Notes under the pieces: generated by a model
Database searches by the model: none
What the model was told of the DNA's origin: nothing
The model's input: only the letters and a program-made list of their open reading frames with translations
In this document: positions 44,931-56,718 of the stretch, one piece after another
Layout: every line of letters begins with the position of its first letter
Numbering within the stretch: position 1 is the stretch's first letter
Assembly (NCBI RefSeq): GCF_964204645.1
Contig: NC_134031.1
Coordinates: 19,899,307 to 19,963,306 of the forward strand
DNA: 64,000 bases
DNA from: Tubulanus polymorphus
Taxonomy: Eukaryota; Nemertea; Palaeonemertea; Tubulaniformes; Tubulanidae
Direction of reading: 5' to 3'
Program-made: the position numbers and the translations under genes

Positions 44931-47900
44931 ATGACTGAAGGAAAAGGTAAGCTTCATATCTGTTGAATTTCTTGGCATTAATTTATCATCCATTTTATAA
45001 ACTGGACCCTACAAAGCTATGGTCCTGTAAAATAGTTGTGAAAATCGGTCTTAAATCCTAAGAATAACTCAAACACATGAGCATTTTTTGCCTGGGCCAA
45101 AACATTTGAATCGCGAGTGGTTCTTGAAATGACTCACTTCAATTTGTTAAAGCATTGTTAAGTATCGAGTGAGTGGTTTACATGTGAACTCATTCTCTAG
45201 GCAAAATTGACTCTGGCCTGAACCGTGAAGACTTGTCTGTGCAAATGTTGTCGAAATTCTCAGGTTTAGAACCTCTCTCTACCTGGCTTTTATTTGATAT
45301 ATCACGTATCATTAGACCAGCATACCTGTGACAAATGAAGACAAAAAGTTGTGATAAATGAGGTTCTGCTCTGTTCATGCATGGAATTTGTCATTGTCCG
45401 TCATTATTAGTACAAATTGATATGGATTTCGGCACTCAAAGACTTTGCGTCGTCGTCGTGATGTGGAATATCAAGGCTCGGTTCCGTTCAGTTCTTCTGG
45501 AATCCAATCTATAGAAAAAAAAAGTTGAAAAGATTAATATTAAGACCTCAGTGAAGGGTTCATTACTGTATGTAGGTCATTGAGACGCTCAGAAAGAGAA
45601 GAAAAAAGAGTTCGAAAAGGTTTCCTTTAGTTAATATTACTTACTTTCATCATCCTAATACATTGTAGTCATCTTTAAGAATGCCAAAGTTGCAACCAAA
45701 TTAGGAGATACAATCCACAACAAAGAGACTAATCATGTTGAGATAACCTTTTTGGTCTATTTCTTTCTGAATATGGGTTTTCTGATATTATCACTACAAC
45801 ACGAGATCAAGGGTTATTGAGAATCCTCGCCTACACTAAATGTTAATAAAGTTTTTAATACTTGTAGATTATGATGATAATTAGGTCATATTTCATGTAT
45901 TGAGACTATGTTCACATTACTGTATTACGGGAAATTTCTGTTTATTTTATAGCTGATGATCTCGCGTGCCAGAATCCATCATGCATGCAGCGTGGTTGTG
46001 AAGCTGTAAAGGTATGAACCCCAAGGTCTAATAGTCGTGTTTATTTATCAGTGCACAAAGGTTGCAGTAATCAACTCATTTTTATGAGTATCATTTAACC
46101 GTTCTATCATGTTTAACCATTTATATCATTGCAGCATGATAAAATGTTCACTGACTGACATTGTCTACATGAATTATATTGGCTTGTTGTTTTTGTGACA
46201 TTTTTAAGTCAACAGTGCTATTTCCATGTCCCCTGTTTCCTGTACCACAGTTCCGGTGAAAATTTATCACTACAACTGAAATTTTAACATTTTTACTTTG
46301 TTTTATACAACAGGTATGTCATCATTTCGACTGTCAATCAATCGTAGACCACTCCCCGTTGCTGTTATGTTACAATTGTGATCGAGCACTTCACGCTACG
46401 ACCAAGGAACATCTTCGATTTTCGCTAAATCGAGGTCAGTTATTTGAAACATATGATAAAATCTCTTAATTTTCTAATCAGGAATCTCCTGTTGTTCATA
46501 ATTTAATGATCATAAAACGTGATGTCATAGGATGATTTATGGAGGCAGCCAACTAATTTGGACTTGAAAGATTCAAATTGTAACTGTAGAACTGGCTACA
46601 ACATTTATTCCATACAATTATGTAAACAGTGATAGCTAGCTATTTCATCACAGTATTTATACCGAGATTGATGTTGTGATAATTGTCAGTGAGATTCTGA
46701 ACATTTATCTGTGAGAAATGAAGATAGTGATCTTCAATGAGACTCTCGGGTAATGAATTATATATTCACGCGGATGACTTTCTTTGTTTCGTAGACGACG
46801 GCCTAACTAATGGAAACGACAAGCCGCGGTCACCAGGCGGCGCTAGTAGTAGTAGCGATAGTTCCGATGATAGTAGTAATACATTGTTGCACCGGTCGAT
46901 CGACGCCAACATGACGACGTTACGCGAAAATGGCGTAGATGAAAACGGCGACGACGATGATGACGACGTTCTCGGGCAGACGCACGTTATCAATCTAAGC
47001 GATGAAGAGGAAAGCGAAGAGAAGCGGAAAGAGGAGGTTATAGTCGCGGAGAAGGAGGCGCCGGTGACCGAGCGCTGGTTTCAGCTTCGACGACGTAAAG
47101 ACACGTCTAAAGAATCGTGTGATAATATTAAACATCTGATGTGAGTTTATTCCTCAGTTTATTCCAATAACGCTGAAGTTAAACAGTTTCTCCGCACAAT
47201 CTTGTTCGCCGTTTCTTTCAGAGCCAAACACCTCGACGGGAAGACTGAAAATCCAAAACTACGCCGAACGAATGCGGTCAGAAATCGCAAATCTACGGTA
47301 AATAAAATCTCAAAGGAAATATATGATTCAACCAACCCTGGAATATCATTAAGAGAAACCCATAATATCGATATAAACACTTCTATTGTTTACTTCCTTT
47401 AATCTGTCACCCATCATCAGATATCTGCCCGCACCCAGTTTCACAAAAAGTTTTAAATCGATTTAATTTCTTCATTAATCCTTTTTGTGAAACCGGGCCC
47501 TGAAGCGTAAGAAAACAGTTGTTTGAGTTGATATTTTGGCTTTCTCTTAATGATAGTCATCAAGATTGCAAATAGTCCCAACTATTTACAACCGTAGGAC
47601 AATTTGACTTTCCGGGAAAATCGAATCTTTAAGGGGTTAAGCTATCGAACACATGTTTCTCGTTCGAAAGGAGATTGAATGTCATGGTGGATGAAGAGAT
47701 AATGATCATGTTCCCGGGTAGTCCCCGGCCTCGTTTAACCCCTTTTAATATGTATATATCATAAAAATACCTATCGCCGGGTGGCAAAAACATGGCATCA
47801 ATTATTGATGCATAATTACAGGCAGTGTCTCGCGGGGAGAGGTGTAATATTGGCCGTGGTTTATTGGCGTTATGGTCGTTTCTAGTCATTTCAACGGCCG

Positions 47901-50184
47901 CGGTCGCAAATAAATCACCTTCGTGTCCGTAATCAGACCGATGTTCGCTTACAGGCTAATACTCATATATGTATATGCACGGTCGTAGAATATGAAATGA
48001 GGCTAATGATAGAACGCCTTGAGACAGGTCGAATTCAACAGAGACTTGACCATTTATCAAATCACTCGCCATTCATGCCACAAATGCAGACTAAAAGTTA
48101 AAGAAGCTGAAGATTTTCAGGGTTCTTACACATCTGGGAATTCTGGATTTAATAAGGAAGATTATGGCAAAACCAGGGAATTCTGACTCCTAGGGAAAAT
48201 GGATAGGCAATATTTGGTGTCTTCTGGTAACGAGTGACACAATGAATCTCTTGATAAGAAACAGCCCCCACTGAGTATATCTTATGATTCGATCACGGAA
48301 CCTTTGGTTGAGGGTCAGGGAGGAGATTTGGATTCCCAGGTGTATAGGAACCCTGTAATCATAGAGACATTCTAAGTGTACAGTTTGTTTCCAGGAGCGG
48401 CGCTGTCGAAGTTTAGGTGCCGAAGATTTGAAACCGGATATATTACTTCTCGCCAGTAAATTCCGACACAGTACATCGTCATCATCGAGTCAGGTTAGGG
48501 CTGGTGGTGGTCGATGGGGTAAACGACTATCTCTCAATCAGGGCAAGGTGACTCTCACTGGTCGTTCTCTTTTTAAGTTGCAGGTTGTTCACTGCTTTGG
48601 TCTCTGATTCTTCGTTGATGTTGCATGTTGTTTCATGAATTATTCAGGCCTGTAGTGCGGGGAGAGGGCTTCGTGCAAATCCCCTCCCTCCATAGAATGA
48701 TTCAATAAATCATTTTTGATTAGAATACTGAAGCATATATTTCAAGAGAAGTCACTCAGAAGCCGTACCTGAGCATCAAGTTTTTATATTTCCCAGACTC
48801 TCTTTAGTTCCATCCAAATCAAAAATGAACCCACCTGCATGTTCCTCACATTACAGGCCTGTTTTTTATTTTCATTTTGTCAATTTCTTTCGTTTTACTC
48901 AGTTTCTTATCATGTTTATGTTCGATTTACTTATTTCATGTGTTCTATCTATGCATGTGTATTGAAAACTATTTTCCAACACCGACCCAAATGTCCTGCA
49001 TAGTCCATCAGTTTCATGATGACTTTTGATGCCTGGACACTGGACTATATCACGACCATCAGAAGAATTCTTCAGTTTATGTTGAAATGATCGGAAATAA
49101 ACTGATTCTGTAAAAGACATCCATGGAACTTGATCTCGACTTCCAATTTCTATTTCTGAATCACAACTACCACGTTGATACATGTACTATCAATAAAAGT
49201 AAATAGATTTTGTCTGTGAAATTCTGATTTCTCACTTCTTGGATTTTTGAGTGTTTCTTCTTGATATTGCCTTGTATTATAGGTAGATGGCAGATGAGTG
49301 CAGCTTTGAACCACCATATTTTCATGCGTCTGCAAAGCGATCTTGCCATTCGTGAATTTGTCTCAATTGCATCTTGAAAGTGAATTATGAAAACTTCAAA
49401 AACTTTTTTACCATATAAATGGGATAAGAGCAACTGGGGTCGCAGTATTGCAGTGCAAAATTATGATTATTTGATTTTATGCGGAAAATGTATTGATGAA
49501 AATTGATTTTTACTGCTTTTGAGTATGGATGATTTGACCACATTTCATTATATTTCAGAGTAATCTGTGTATGGAATATTTCATGTTGAAATTTGACTTG
49601 CTCGACTGCCCGGATATTGAAGTAGTTGCAGCAAGCCTCAATCATTCACTCAGGTGATTATATTATATTACTGATGAATTTGGTTCATCTTTTCTTGACG
49701 TGCTGAGCCTCCCTCAGAACATTGTTAGAGGATGACTGTTCAACATTTCTTTCGCTTCTTGAGGGATAAAGGCCAGAAAATAACCATCAATAAAAACTTT
49801 AATCAGACTTGAGTCAAATTTGGTCCGTGCTTAATTAGAGAGCGTGTTCAGGCATTAACTCACTCGTTGCTAAAGCTACACCAGAATCAATGAGCATTTA
49901 GATGGAATAATCCGACCTGTGTTAAACAGGCCCCCCGACCCATTTGGCACCAAAACGGCCTGACCTGATTTGGCCTGGGTCCAAAATGCTACACCTTCAT
50001 TCGTCACTGCTGCGATAGTAACTTTTAACTACTTTTTTCAGAGATGCTTTGATTCCGGTGTTCGAGAAAAGAAATTTGAATTTGAATGAAGTGAACATAT
50101 TCCTGGAAGCATCGAATACAGCGTTACCGCTCGATATTGACACGTTTCCTCTCGGCGGACATCAACTTCACGTTCGACTACAAG
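44931..50184 (+). CDS. PLEKHG5: PLEKHG5-like RhoGEF, N-terminal exons, runs off right edge
   Basis: Eight coding exons: 44931-44946, 45953-46011, 46314-46434, 46795-47140, 47222-47297, 48395-48547, 49559-49653, 50042-50184. They join in phase to about 336 residues. Exons 7-8 give the Ras-binding-like domain: EYFMLKFDL, LRDALIPVFEKR, VNIFLEASNTALPLD, FPLGGHQLHVR; this aligns well with human PLEKHG5 (FTLKFDL, LLPVFERKG, DQSNTPLSL, GGHYLRVK). Before it lie a Cys/His-rich module (Cys 11, 16, 21, 27, 32, 44, 47; His 28, 29, 38, 52, 58), a Ser/Asp-rich acidic stretch and basic RRRK segments. Known family role: activates RhoA through DH-PH domains, which are not in this window. Exon 6 has three in-phase donors (48493, 48547, 48583); the choice is uncertain. 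The start exon contains a 9-codon upstream ORF in its leader. Confidence 0.85.
48118..48355. mobile_element. Non-autonomous terminal-inverted-repeat element, copy 2
   Basis: Begins CAGGGTTCTTACACATCTGG and ends with the near-perfect inverse CCAGGTGTATAGGAACCCTG. 238 bases, no ORF. Homologous to 14506-14738 in the opposite orientation. The CAGGG terminus suggests a hAT-like MITE; I see no clear target duplication. Sits 40 bases before RhoGEF exon 6. Confidence 0.8.
49920..50010 (+). repeat. Dispersed repeat fragment, CCAAAATGCT family
   Basis: ATTTGGCACCAAAACGGCC then GGCCTGGGTCCAAAATGCTA. Abuts the polypyrimidine tract of RhoGEF exon 8 (starts 50042). Confidence 0.45.
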
Positions 50185-52890
50185 GTAAAATAACACGATT
50201 CTTTACAATCCGACCTCGCCAGCCTCGAGCGACAGAACAGCGAAATCCGAGTACGAATCATAGATGAATAGTCACAGAAATTTGCAGAAGTACATTGGAA
50301 ATTTTGTTGCCTGTTTGGGTAAATGATCTTCCATCGAGCCAGAACCCGCTAGCCACTGATGGTGGTTTTTGTTGGTGGCTCAGATTGTATTGTCCGTTTT
50401 GTAAATTTTGTTTGTTTATTTCCCGCATAGTGATAGTCAGACTGGCCAATGACCTCAAAAACCTAGAAAACTTTGTGCCAAAACCTGGAAAAATCAGATG
50501 GTTTGAATATGGATTGACCACACATTTCTATATCAATATGTGATTCATGAAAAGTGAATTAATCTTATTATTTTAGCCACAAAATGGCTTCAATCCGATA
50601 ACCTGATTATTCTCTTATGGGGAAATTTGTGTTATTAATATATAGAAAATTCAGGGAAAACTCGAGGAATTTGTAACGAGGAGAAGGTAGCCTCCAGTTG
50701 TTGTAGTTCTTGTGTCTCGATGATGGTTACCCGGTTATTGGGTCAATGTTTTCTCGTTAATCGATTTTGATTATGTAGAATTTGCAGGAAATAGCGGATG
50801 GTCGAGCGGCCAGGTGCTTATAACGGATTTCTTGTTACTCGCGTTCAAGGCCGAATCACCTGCGCACGTCTTCATTTATTTCTCGCCGGAGAAGAAGTTT
50901 AGAAAAAGGATCTGATTATCGCGTATGCCAGGTATCACGTATCCCCGGGTATCAGGTATCCGGTAATGATTCTGAATTCAGGCGATGTAGATCAAAAGTA
51001 TCTTATTTCAGCCGGAGACTTCAAAAAACATCCGTTGGAAACTCATTCAGGATGAGAGGATTAATGTGTTTGTTCTCTTTGGTAGTTTCATAAAGATCTC
51101 GTTAATTTTCTCAACGCCAACGGATAACACTATTTTTGGAGAGAGTATCTTCTTTCCAGATTGAATGATTGACTCGTTTGACTCGGGTGTTAACCCTCAA
51201 CGTTAACTGAGATATACATAGCACCTAACGTTCCAACAGCTTTTTACCCTACAGTCAGATTTAACCAAAAACTATGTAATGGGTTTGACTTGACATGTCT
51301 GTGTCTCAATGTTATCTTTTGAAGATCGTTCTTTTTAGCAGTTGATACAGATATCAGAGTTGAATATTTAATTCAGGGTCATAAGGATATGACTACGGAA
51401 CTGGGCCTGGATCGGAGCATTTTTTTGCAATGTTTGTCTCCTTTATGAAATGGGGTTTTTTGACCAATGAATTAACTGTAGTGGAACCAGTGATTGAAAT
51501 AGATGTAGAACTGCTGTGGTATAATGATCTATATCGAAGCACTGTGCTGTTGTATGTTCTAACCCAGTGAACCTGAAATAAATATACCTTTTCCGGGTAA
51601 TACAAGACATTATGAAACATGTTTAACAGCTGTTGATGAATGTAAATCAGTTGTTTGAGTGTCTATTGTTTTGTTGGTTGAGTTGATTGATGAGTGGGCG
51701 CCATCTATCCAGTGTATACTCGATCAAATCACATATTTCAGTTCACTTGAGCCTTTTTCCCCCAAGGCAGGTGGTTCCAGAAGCAGGGAAAAGTTTGCAG
51801 CCAAATTCATAGAAATTGGCCTCCATTTTCATTATGTTTGTTCTTGGAGTATTCAGTCTGATTACTCCAGGGTTTGTTCTAATGCCCCAGGGACTGATTT
51901 AGATTTTTGTTACACTCAAATAATTATATAAAACGCGTATAATTATGGCAGTTACACTTTGAAATTGATCTATTGACCGTGTCCCTCCTCTGTCCCACCT
52001 CCTGTGAATTTAATCACGATCCACGCAGGAGGTTTCGTTCTCAACTTTAACACCAAAGGCTTTTCATTATGAGCTTAAACAAACAAAACGTCTGATCGTT
52101 TCTTACCATTAGTAGTATTATAGTCATGGTTTAGTGGTCATTCGTTTCAGATTCAGTGTTGTTTTATTACGTTCTTGTTGCTGTATGTCGTATCACATAT
52201 CAGAGATATAGTTATGTTTTTTACCTCAGACATTGTGCGGCGGGGGAGGGCGGTTTATGTATTTATTGCGTAAATACCTTTTTCATTGAAAATATTCGGT
52301 AAAGTGCGCGCGCATCGTTGCAAAGAAAACTAAGTATGCATCAACTCGTGGAGACTTTAAAAAAAAATTGTTTGTTATTCTTTCGTGTGGTAAACTAAAT
52401 GATAAGTTCATTCGTTTATGACGGATAAGCCTCGCGCAAATAAAGATAAGCATTTCGAAATACCTTAGTCGGAAGACGGTGAATAAAAGTAAAAGTTCGC
52501 GCTGGCTGCTCAGCACACTGACGGTGATGGAGGTTATTCAATGAGATGAGAACCGCCGAGTAGAATTCCATGGATCCAGGTGCAAGTATTTTTTCGCGTT
52601 AGAGCAAATGATTTCCAGGTTGGATGGAAATCTGGACAGGAAACATTAACTACAACACACGATTTTTCTTTCTATCTCTGATTTTTACGTTTTTCAACGG
52701 AGAGAAAAGACGGACGGATGGACTGTTCTCGCGTGGTAGTTTCTTAAAAATAAATCGCGCGTTACCTTGAGAGAGGAGAGACCCGCAACGTTGTGAAGAG
52801 ACTAAACCCCGACCTCAGAGATTGAGGCAATTTAGATGAGTTGAAACAGAATTTAGTGAATGAATTCGTGAATTGATCAACTTTTCAAAG
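50185..52890 (+). other. RhoGEF intron after the RBD exon
   Basis: Apart from the repeat at 50440-50720, only unique AT-rich sequence. A frame at 51659-51931 (90 codons) has no known match or splice context. The 52,500-52,890 part is richer in CpG and probably contains a promoter and leader for the next exon. Confidence 0.5.
50440..50720 (+). repeat. Dispersed repeat, relative of 30195-30440
   Basis: AAAACCTGGAAAA, ATTGACCACACATTTCTATA, TGATTCATGAAAAGTGAATT, GAGGAATTTGTAA and a GGTAGCCTCCAG tail, in the same order as at 30195-30440. Confidence 0.5.
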
Positions 52891-53137
52891 ATGACTTTAG
52901 AAATTGTACTCGGGCCGTCGGATAGTCAGATGAATTTACCGGTGACCAGACCAGATCTAACGCGATCTCACAGCTCACCAGAGGGCGATAGTAGCGATGA
53001 GTCGCCCATTTTTCACACGGAGTCTCCGAGAGTGCCCTCTATTGTCGTACGAGATGAATACGATAGTCCATGGGTTTATTCATCGGATATTTACTGGGCA
53101 GCAAAACTTAAACGAAGAATGGTTCATCTTTTCATTG
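52891..53137 (+). CDS. PLEKHG5: Candidate alternative first coding exon of the RhoGEF gene
   Basis: ATG at 52891 opens MTLEIVLGPSDSQM and runs 82 codons to a strong donor, TTCATTG|GTAAGT, in phase 1. That is the same phase as the RBD exon donor at 50184 and the MTEGK exon donor at 44946. The product is Ser/Glu-rich (RSHSSPEGDSSDESP, FHTESPRVPSIVV) and ends with a basic KLKRRMVHLF segment. No acceptor is obvious just before it and the leader is CpG-richer than its surroundings, fitting a transcription start. Assignment to this gene is inference; it could instead start an unrelated gene. The frame is open slightly upstream, but only from TTG. Confidence 0.55.
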
Positions 53138-53190
53138 GTAAGTAAACGATTTTCACATACATAGCATATCAGTGCTCTGAGACATTCATA

Positions 53191-54170
53191 TCCAATCTCT
53201 GCTGGATAGAGACAGGTGTCCTGGTATCCAATCTCCACAGGATGGAGACAGGTGTCCTGGTATCCAATCTCTGCTGGATAGAAACAGGTGTCCTGGTATC
53301 CAATCTCTGCTGGATAGAAATAGGTGTCCTGGCATCCTATCTCTGCTGGATAGAAACAGGTGTCCTTGTATCCAATCTCTGCTGGATAGAAATAGGTGTC
53401 CTGGTATCCAATCTCTGCTGGATAGAAACAGGTGTCCTGGTATCCAATCTCTGCTGGATAGAAATAGGTGTCCTGGCATCCTATCTCTGCTGGATAGAAA
53501 CAGGTGTCCTGGTATCCAATCTCTGCTGGATAGAAATAGGTGTCCTGGCATCCAATCTCTGCTGGATAGAAACAGGTGTCCTGGTATCCAATCTCTGCTG
53601 GATAGAAATAGGTGCCCTGGTATCCAATCTCTGCTGGATAGAGACAGGTGTCCTGGTATCCAATCTCTGCTGGATAGAGACAGGTGTCCTGGTATCCAAT
53701 CTCTGCTGGATAGAAACAGGTGTCCTGGTATCCAATCTGCTGGATAGAAACAGGTGTCCTGGTAACCAATCTCTGCTGGATAGAGACAGGTGTCCTGGTA
53801 TCCAATCTGCTGGATAGAAACAGGTGTCCTGGTATCCAATCTGCTGGATGGAGACAGGTGTCCTGGTATCCAATCTCTGCAGGATAGAAACAGGTGTCCT
53901 GGTATCCAATCTCTGCTGGATAGAAACAGGTGTCCTGGTATCCAATCTCTGCTGGATAGATACAGGTGTCCTGGTATCCAATCTCTGCTGGATAGAAACA
54001 GGTGTCCTGGTATCCAATCTCTGCTGGATAGAAACAGGTATCCTGTAACCAATCTGCTGGATAAAAATAGGTGTCCTGGTATCCAATCAGCTGAATAAAA
54101 ATAGGTGTCCTGGTATCCAATCTCTGCTGGATAGAAACAAGTGTCCTGGTATCCAATCTCTACTGGATAC
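53191..54170. repeat. 36-bp minisatellite, 27 copies
   Basis: Unit CTCTGCTGGATAGAAACAGG + TGTCCTGGTATCCAAT (36 bases). I count 27 occurrences of the GGTGTCCTGG-type core. Variants: 34-base units lacking CT, GGCATCC for GGTATCC, TAGAGACAGG, TAGAAATAGG. Because 36 is a multiple of 3 and the unit lacks stops in several frames, both strands show long open frames (up to 358 codons, minus). These are repeat artefacts. It starts 54 bases after the exon ending at 53137. Confidence 0.97.
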
Positions 54171-56648
54171 TTTTAGATCAACAATGCGTGATAAAAGATT
54201 TATTTCAGGAACATTTTTTCCAGTAAAAAAAAATTTTTTTCTGTTGATAGGAATTCAGTTTATATTTTGACTGCGATCGATGTAGATATATGTCTGTGTC
54301 TGTGTGTGATGTAATGTTTGCACGAATTTTTCGTAGAAACGTTCTATATTGACGTCATCTCATTTCACGCTGCCTTGCAGTTTACATGGCTGCTTGTTTT
54401 TGTTTGTTACGTCTACGATGGCACCACGCAGCACCACACTGCACCACACCGCACCACACTGTCAGTCACTCCTGCAGGCATTCTGCAGTCTGTATCAATA
54501 ATCCTATCATCAAATACGTTCACCTCGGTCTGTTCGTACCGTAATATATCACGCGTTAAATCTCCGCTGGTGTTTACATCGATTTAAATTGTCATATTTT
54601 TAAAGACACTTTTGAGCGCCGCATCATAAACACCTTCATTCTTTCCAGACTTGAATAAATCCATTTCTCACGGGTATGTGCACACTTTTTCATCCGTCAG
54701 CAATCCAGATAGTAGTTAGTTACGAGCTCCGTGAAGATCTCAGTACCTCAAACCTGATTATTTTCTTCCCTGGATTCAAGTTGCGCCCGGTCTATCTGTG
54801 TCAATTATTTGTTAATGCAGCCCCCCCCCCCCTGTTAGTTGAAAACCAAAAATTTTGACGAAACTTTCAATTTTTATATTGTTCAGTTAATGTCTCCGTT
54901 GCTGGTTTGATACTCTGTCGTCGTTCCTGAGGTGCGGCCAATTTCAGCATCTTCGCCGCGAATGGAGCTTAGATTCTTGGATTCGACGTTTTAGATGAAA
55001 AGATGATTAAAACGGTGAACGCGTTCTGAACGCTGCGCCCGATGAGACCGCTTCCTGTAACCCCGCTCCCTTTGATGAAAATGTTCAATCGAGAAATATC
55101 CTCAGTCCGTTTCACGACGTGCGTCAGTCTCGTTGATATATTAATCACAAAACAAACAAACAACAACTATAATACAGATCGAGCGGTATCAGAGAGTTGT
55201 GCGGGTGTGGCCTCGCTACGGCAGATGAGATAAATATTCTTCAGTATCTCGTGAACAGTCGTTATAACGTCGTCCTCGTGTTCTATTGTTGATCGTGATG
55301 TGACGATATACATGGTGGTAAGTGAAACCTGGATTACCACGGCGACTAATGATGCGTCTGTGATATTAAACACTTCACCGAAGACTGTATTTCTGCCGAC
55401 ACACACAGTATTCACAGACTCCGCTAATGTTTCTCAAGGAACGATTCCGCTTTGGAATTATGATGGATTATGAGATGTTCATATGTTGCTGTTGGTTGTA
55501 ACTGATGATTGTTTTGTTTCTAGTCGATGAATTATGATGATGGACGATTTCAAATTTCTAGTCATATTTCTACGCGAGCGTTGATTGGATTGAATAGTCT
55601 CGCTGCAGGACGACACTGGCCCGGTGGCCCGGCGACTACTGCAAGAATGGATTTAAAATACATCGGTCTTCCGGTGATTGTGGCCTCCTTAATCTCGAGC
55701 CGATGATATCAAATACGCGTTTGCATTAGGTAAAGAAAAAAACTATTGCGAAAGCTTCTTCATCCGTAGTTTGTATTACAGTTTAGTTTAAAAGCTGTGT
55801 TTCTATTCGTGATGGAATGATATTGATGTGTTATAGTGTTTGTGAGAGTGTCAGTTCGGCTTCTTTAACCGCGGACCCGTCTCTCGTCTCGGTGGAGTGT
55901 TCGAGTGTCGCCAACACTTACCGCGTGTCAAGTGGTTTTTTCTCGCGCGGCGTGGAGTTGTCCCGAGTGTAAGTGGTGTAAGAGATCGTACTTCGTTATT
56001 TGCACCGGTCGCGGAAATCACGCGACGACGCGGTGTAGAGAGAGTGCCTCGTAACGCCAGAATTCTCGCTGACGTGTTTTCAGACTTTCGAAAACTTTTG
56101 TAAACAGACGTAACTTCTACAAATCCTGGACAAATTAATGCAACTGATGATCAGCTCCTCCGGACTGACAACGAACGCTTGATTTTATCTCCTGGGAGTT
56201 ATAAGACTTTCTTTATACTCCAAAGATTTCATGAAAGCTTTAACTTGAATATCTTTGATCTTTTGAGTTGATTAATTCTAATTTCTCTAATTGAGTAATA
56301 AACGATAATAAAAGGAAGTTTAGGAACAATAGATGAAGCTATTGTAGATAAGTTTTCTCTGGCCATTGTGTGCTGGAAGATCATGAATATATGAACATAG
56401 AGCGACTACAAGTGACTTCGAATAGATCACAGTTTTCAGAAATATCAGAATTTTCAGGCGATTATAACTTATGTTGTCGTATAACGACGATGAAAAGCGA
56501 AATGACGTAACTTTCTTGTGAACGAACATTTAACTTAATCGGCAGTAGAAAAATATCGATTCTCGGAGCCACCGTTCGGTCGGCAGTTTTTGGCGATTTC
56601 GCGCTGAATTTACGTCGGAAAAGAAATTGTTTTATTTACTTCTTCAAA
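54171..56648 (+). other. Intronic or intergenic region before second candidate first exon
   Basis: Contains the 10-bp tandem, a poly-C run near 54823-54833 and, from about 55840 to 56110, a CpG-rich block that looks like promoter or leader DNA for the exon at 56649. 55167-55415 is open on the minus strand (82 codons) and has a GTG|GTAAGT donor on the plus strand at about 55319; neither can be assigned. Confidence 0.45.
54418..54462 (+). repeat. 10-bp GCACCACACY tandem
   Basis: About four units of GCACCACACT/C in a row, partly degraded at the left end. Confidence 0.8.
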
Positions 56649-56718
56649 ATGGTGTTCGGAAATGAGATGAATTCGCCGCGATTAGTTCGTATGCGTAGCT
56701 GGAGAATATCTACACAGG
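56649..56718 (+). CDS. PLEKHG5: Candidate second alternative first coding exon of the RhoGEF gene
   Basis: ATG at 56649, MVFGNEMNSPRLVRMRSWRI, 23 codons, then donor CACAGG|GTAAGA in phase 1. Same phase as the other three donors of this locus. The leader (56560-56648) is CpG-rich. Short and basic, so support rests on phase, donor and leader only. Confidence 0.45.

Noticed and set aside
53080-54156. 358-codon minus-strand frame (and overlapping 288, 201 and plus-strand 191-codon frames)
   Set aside because: They consist of the 36-bp minisatellite read in different frames; all strands are open because the unit length is a multiple of three and lacks stops.
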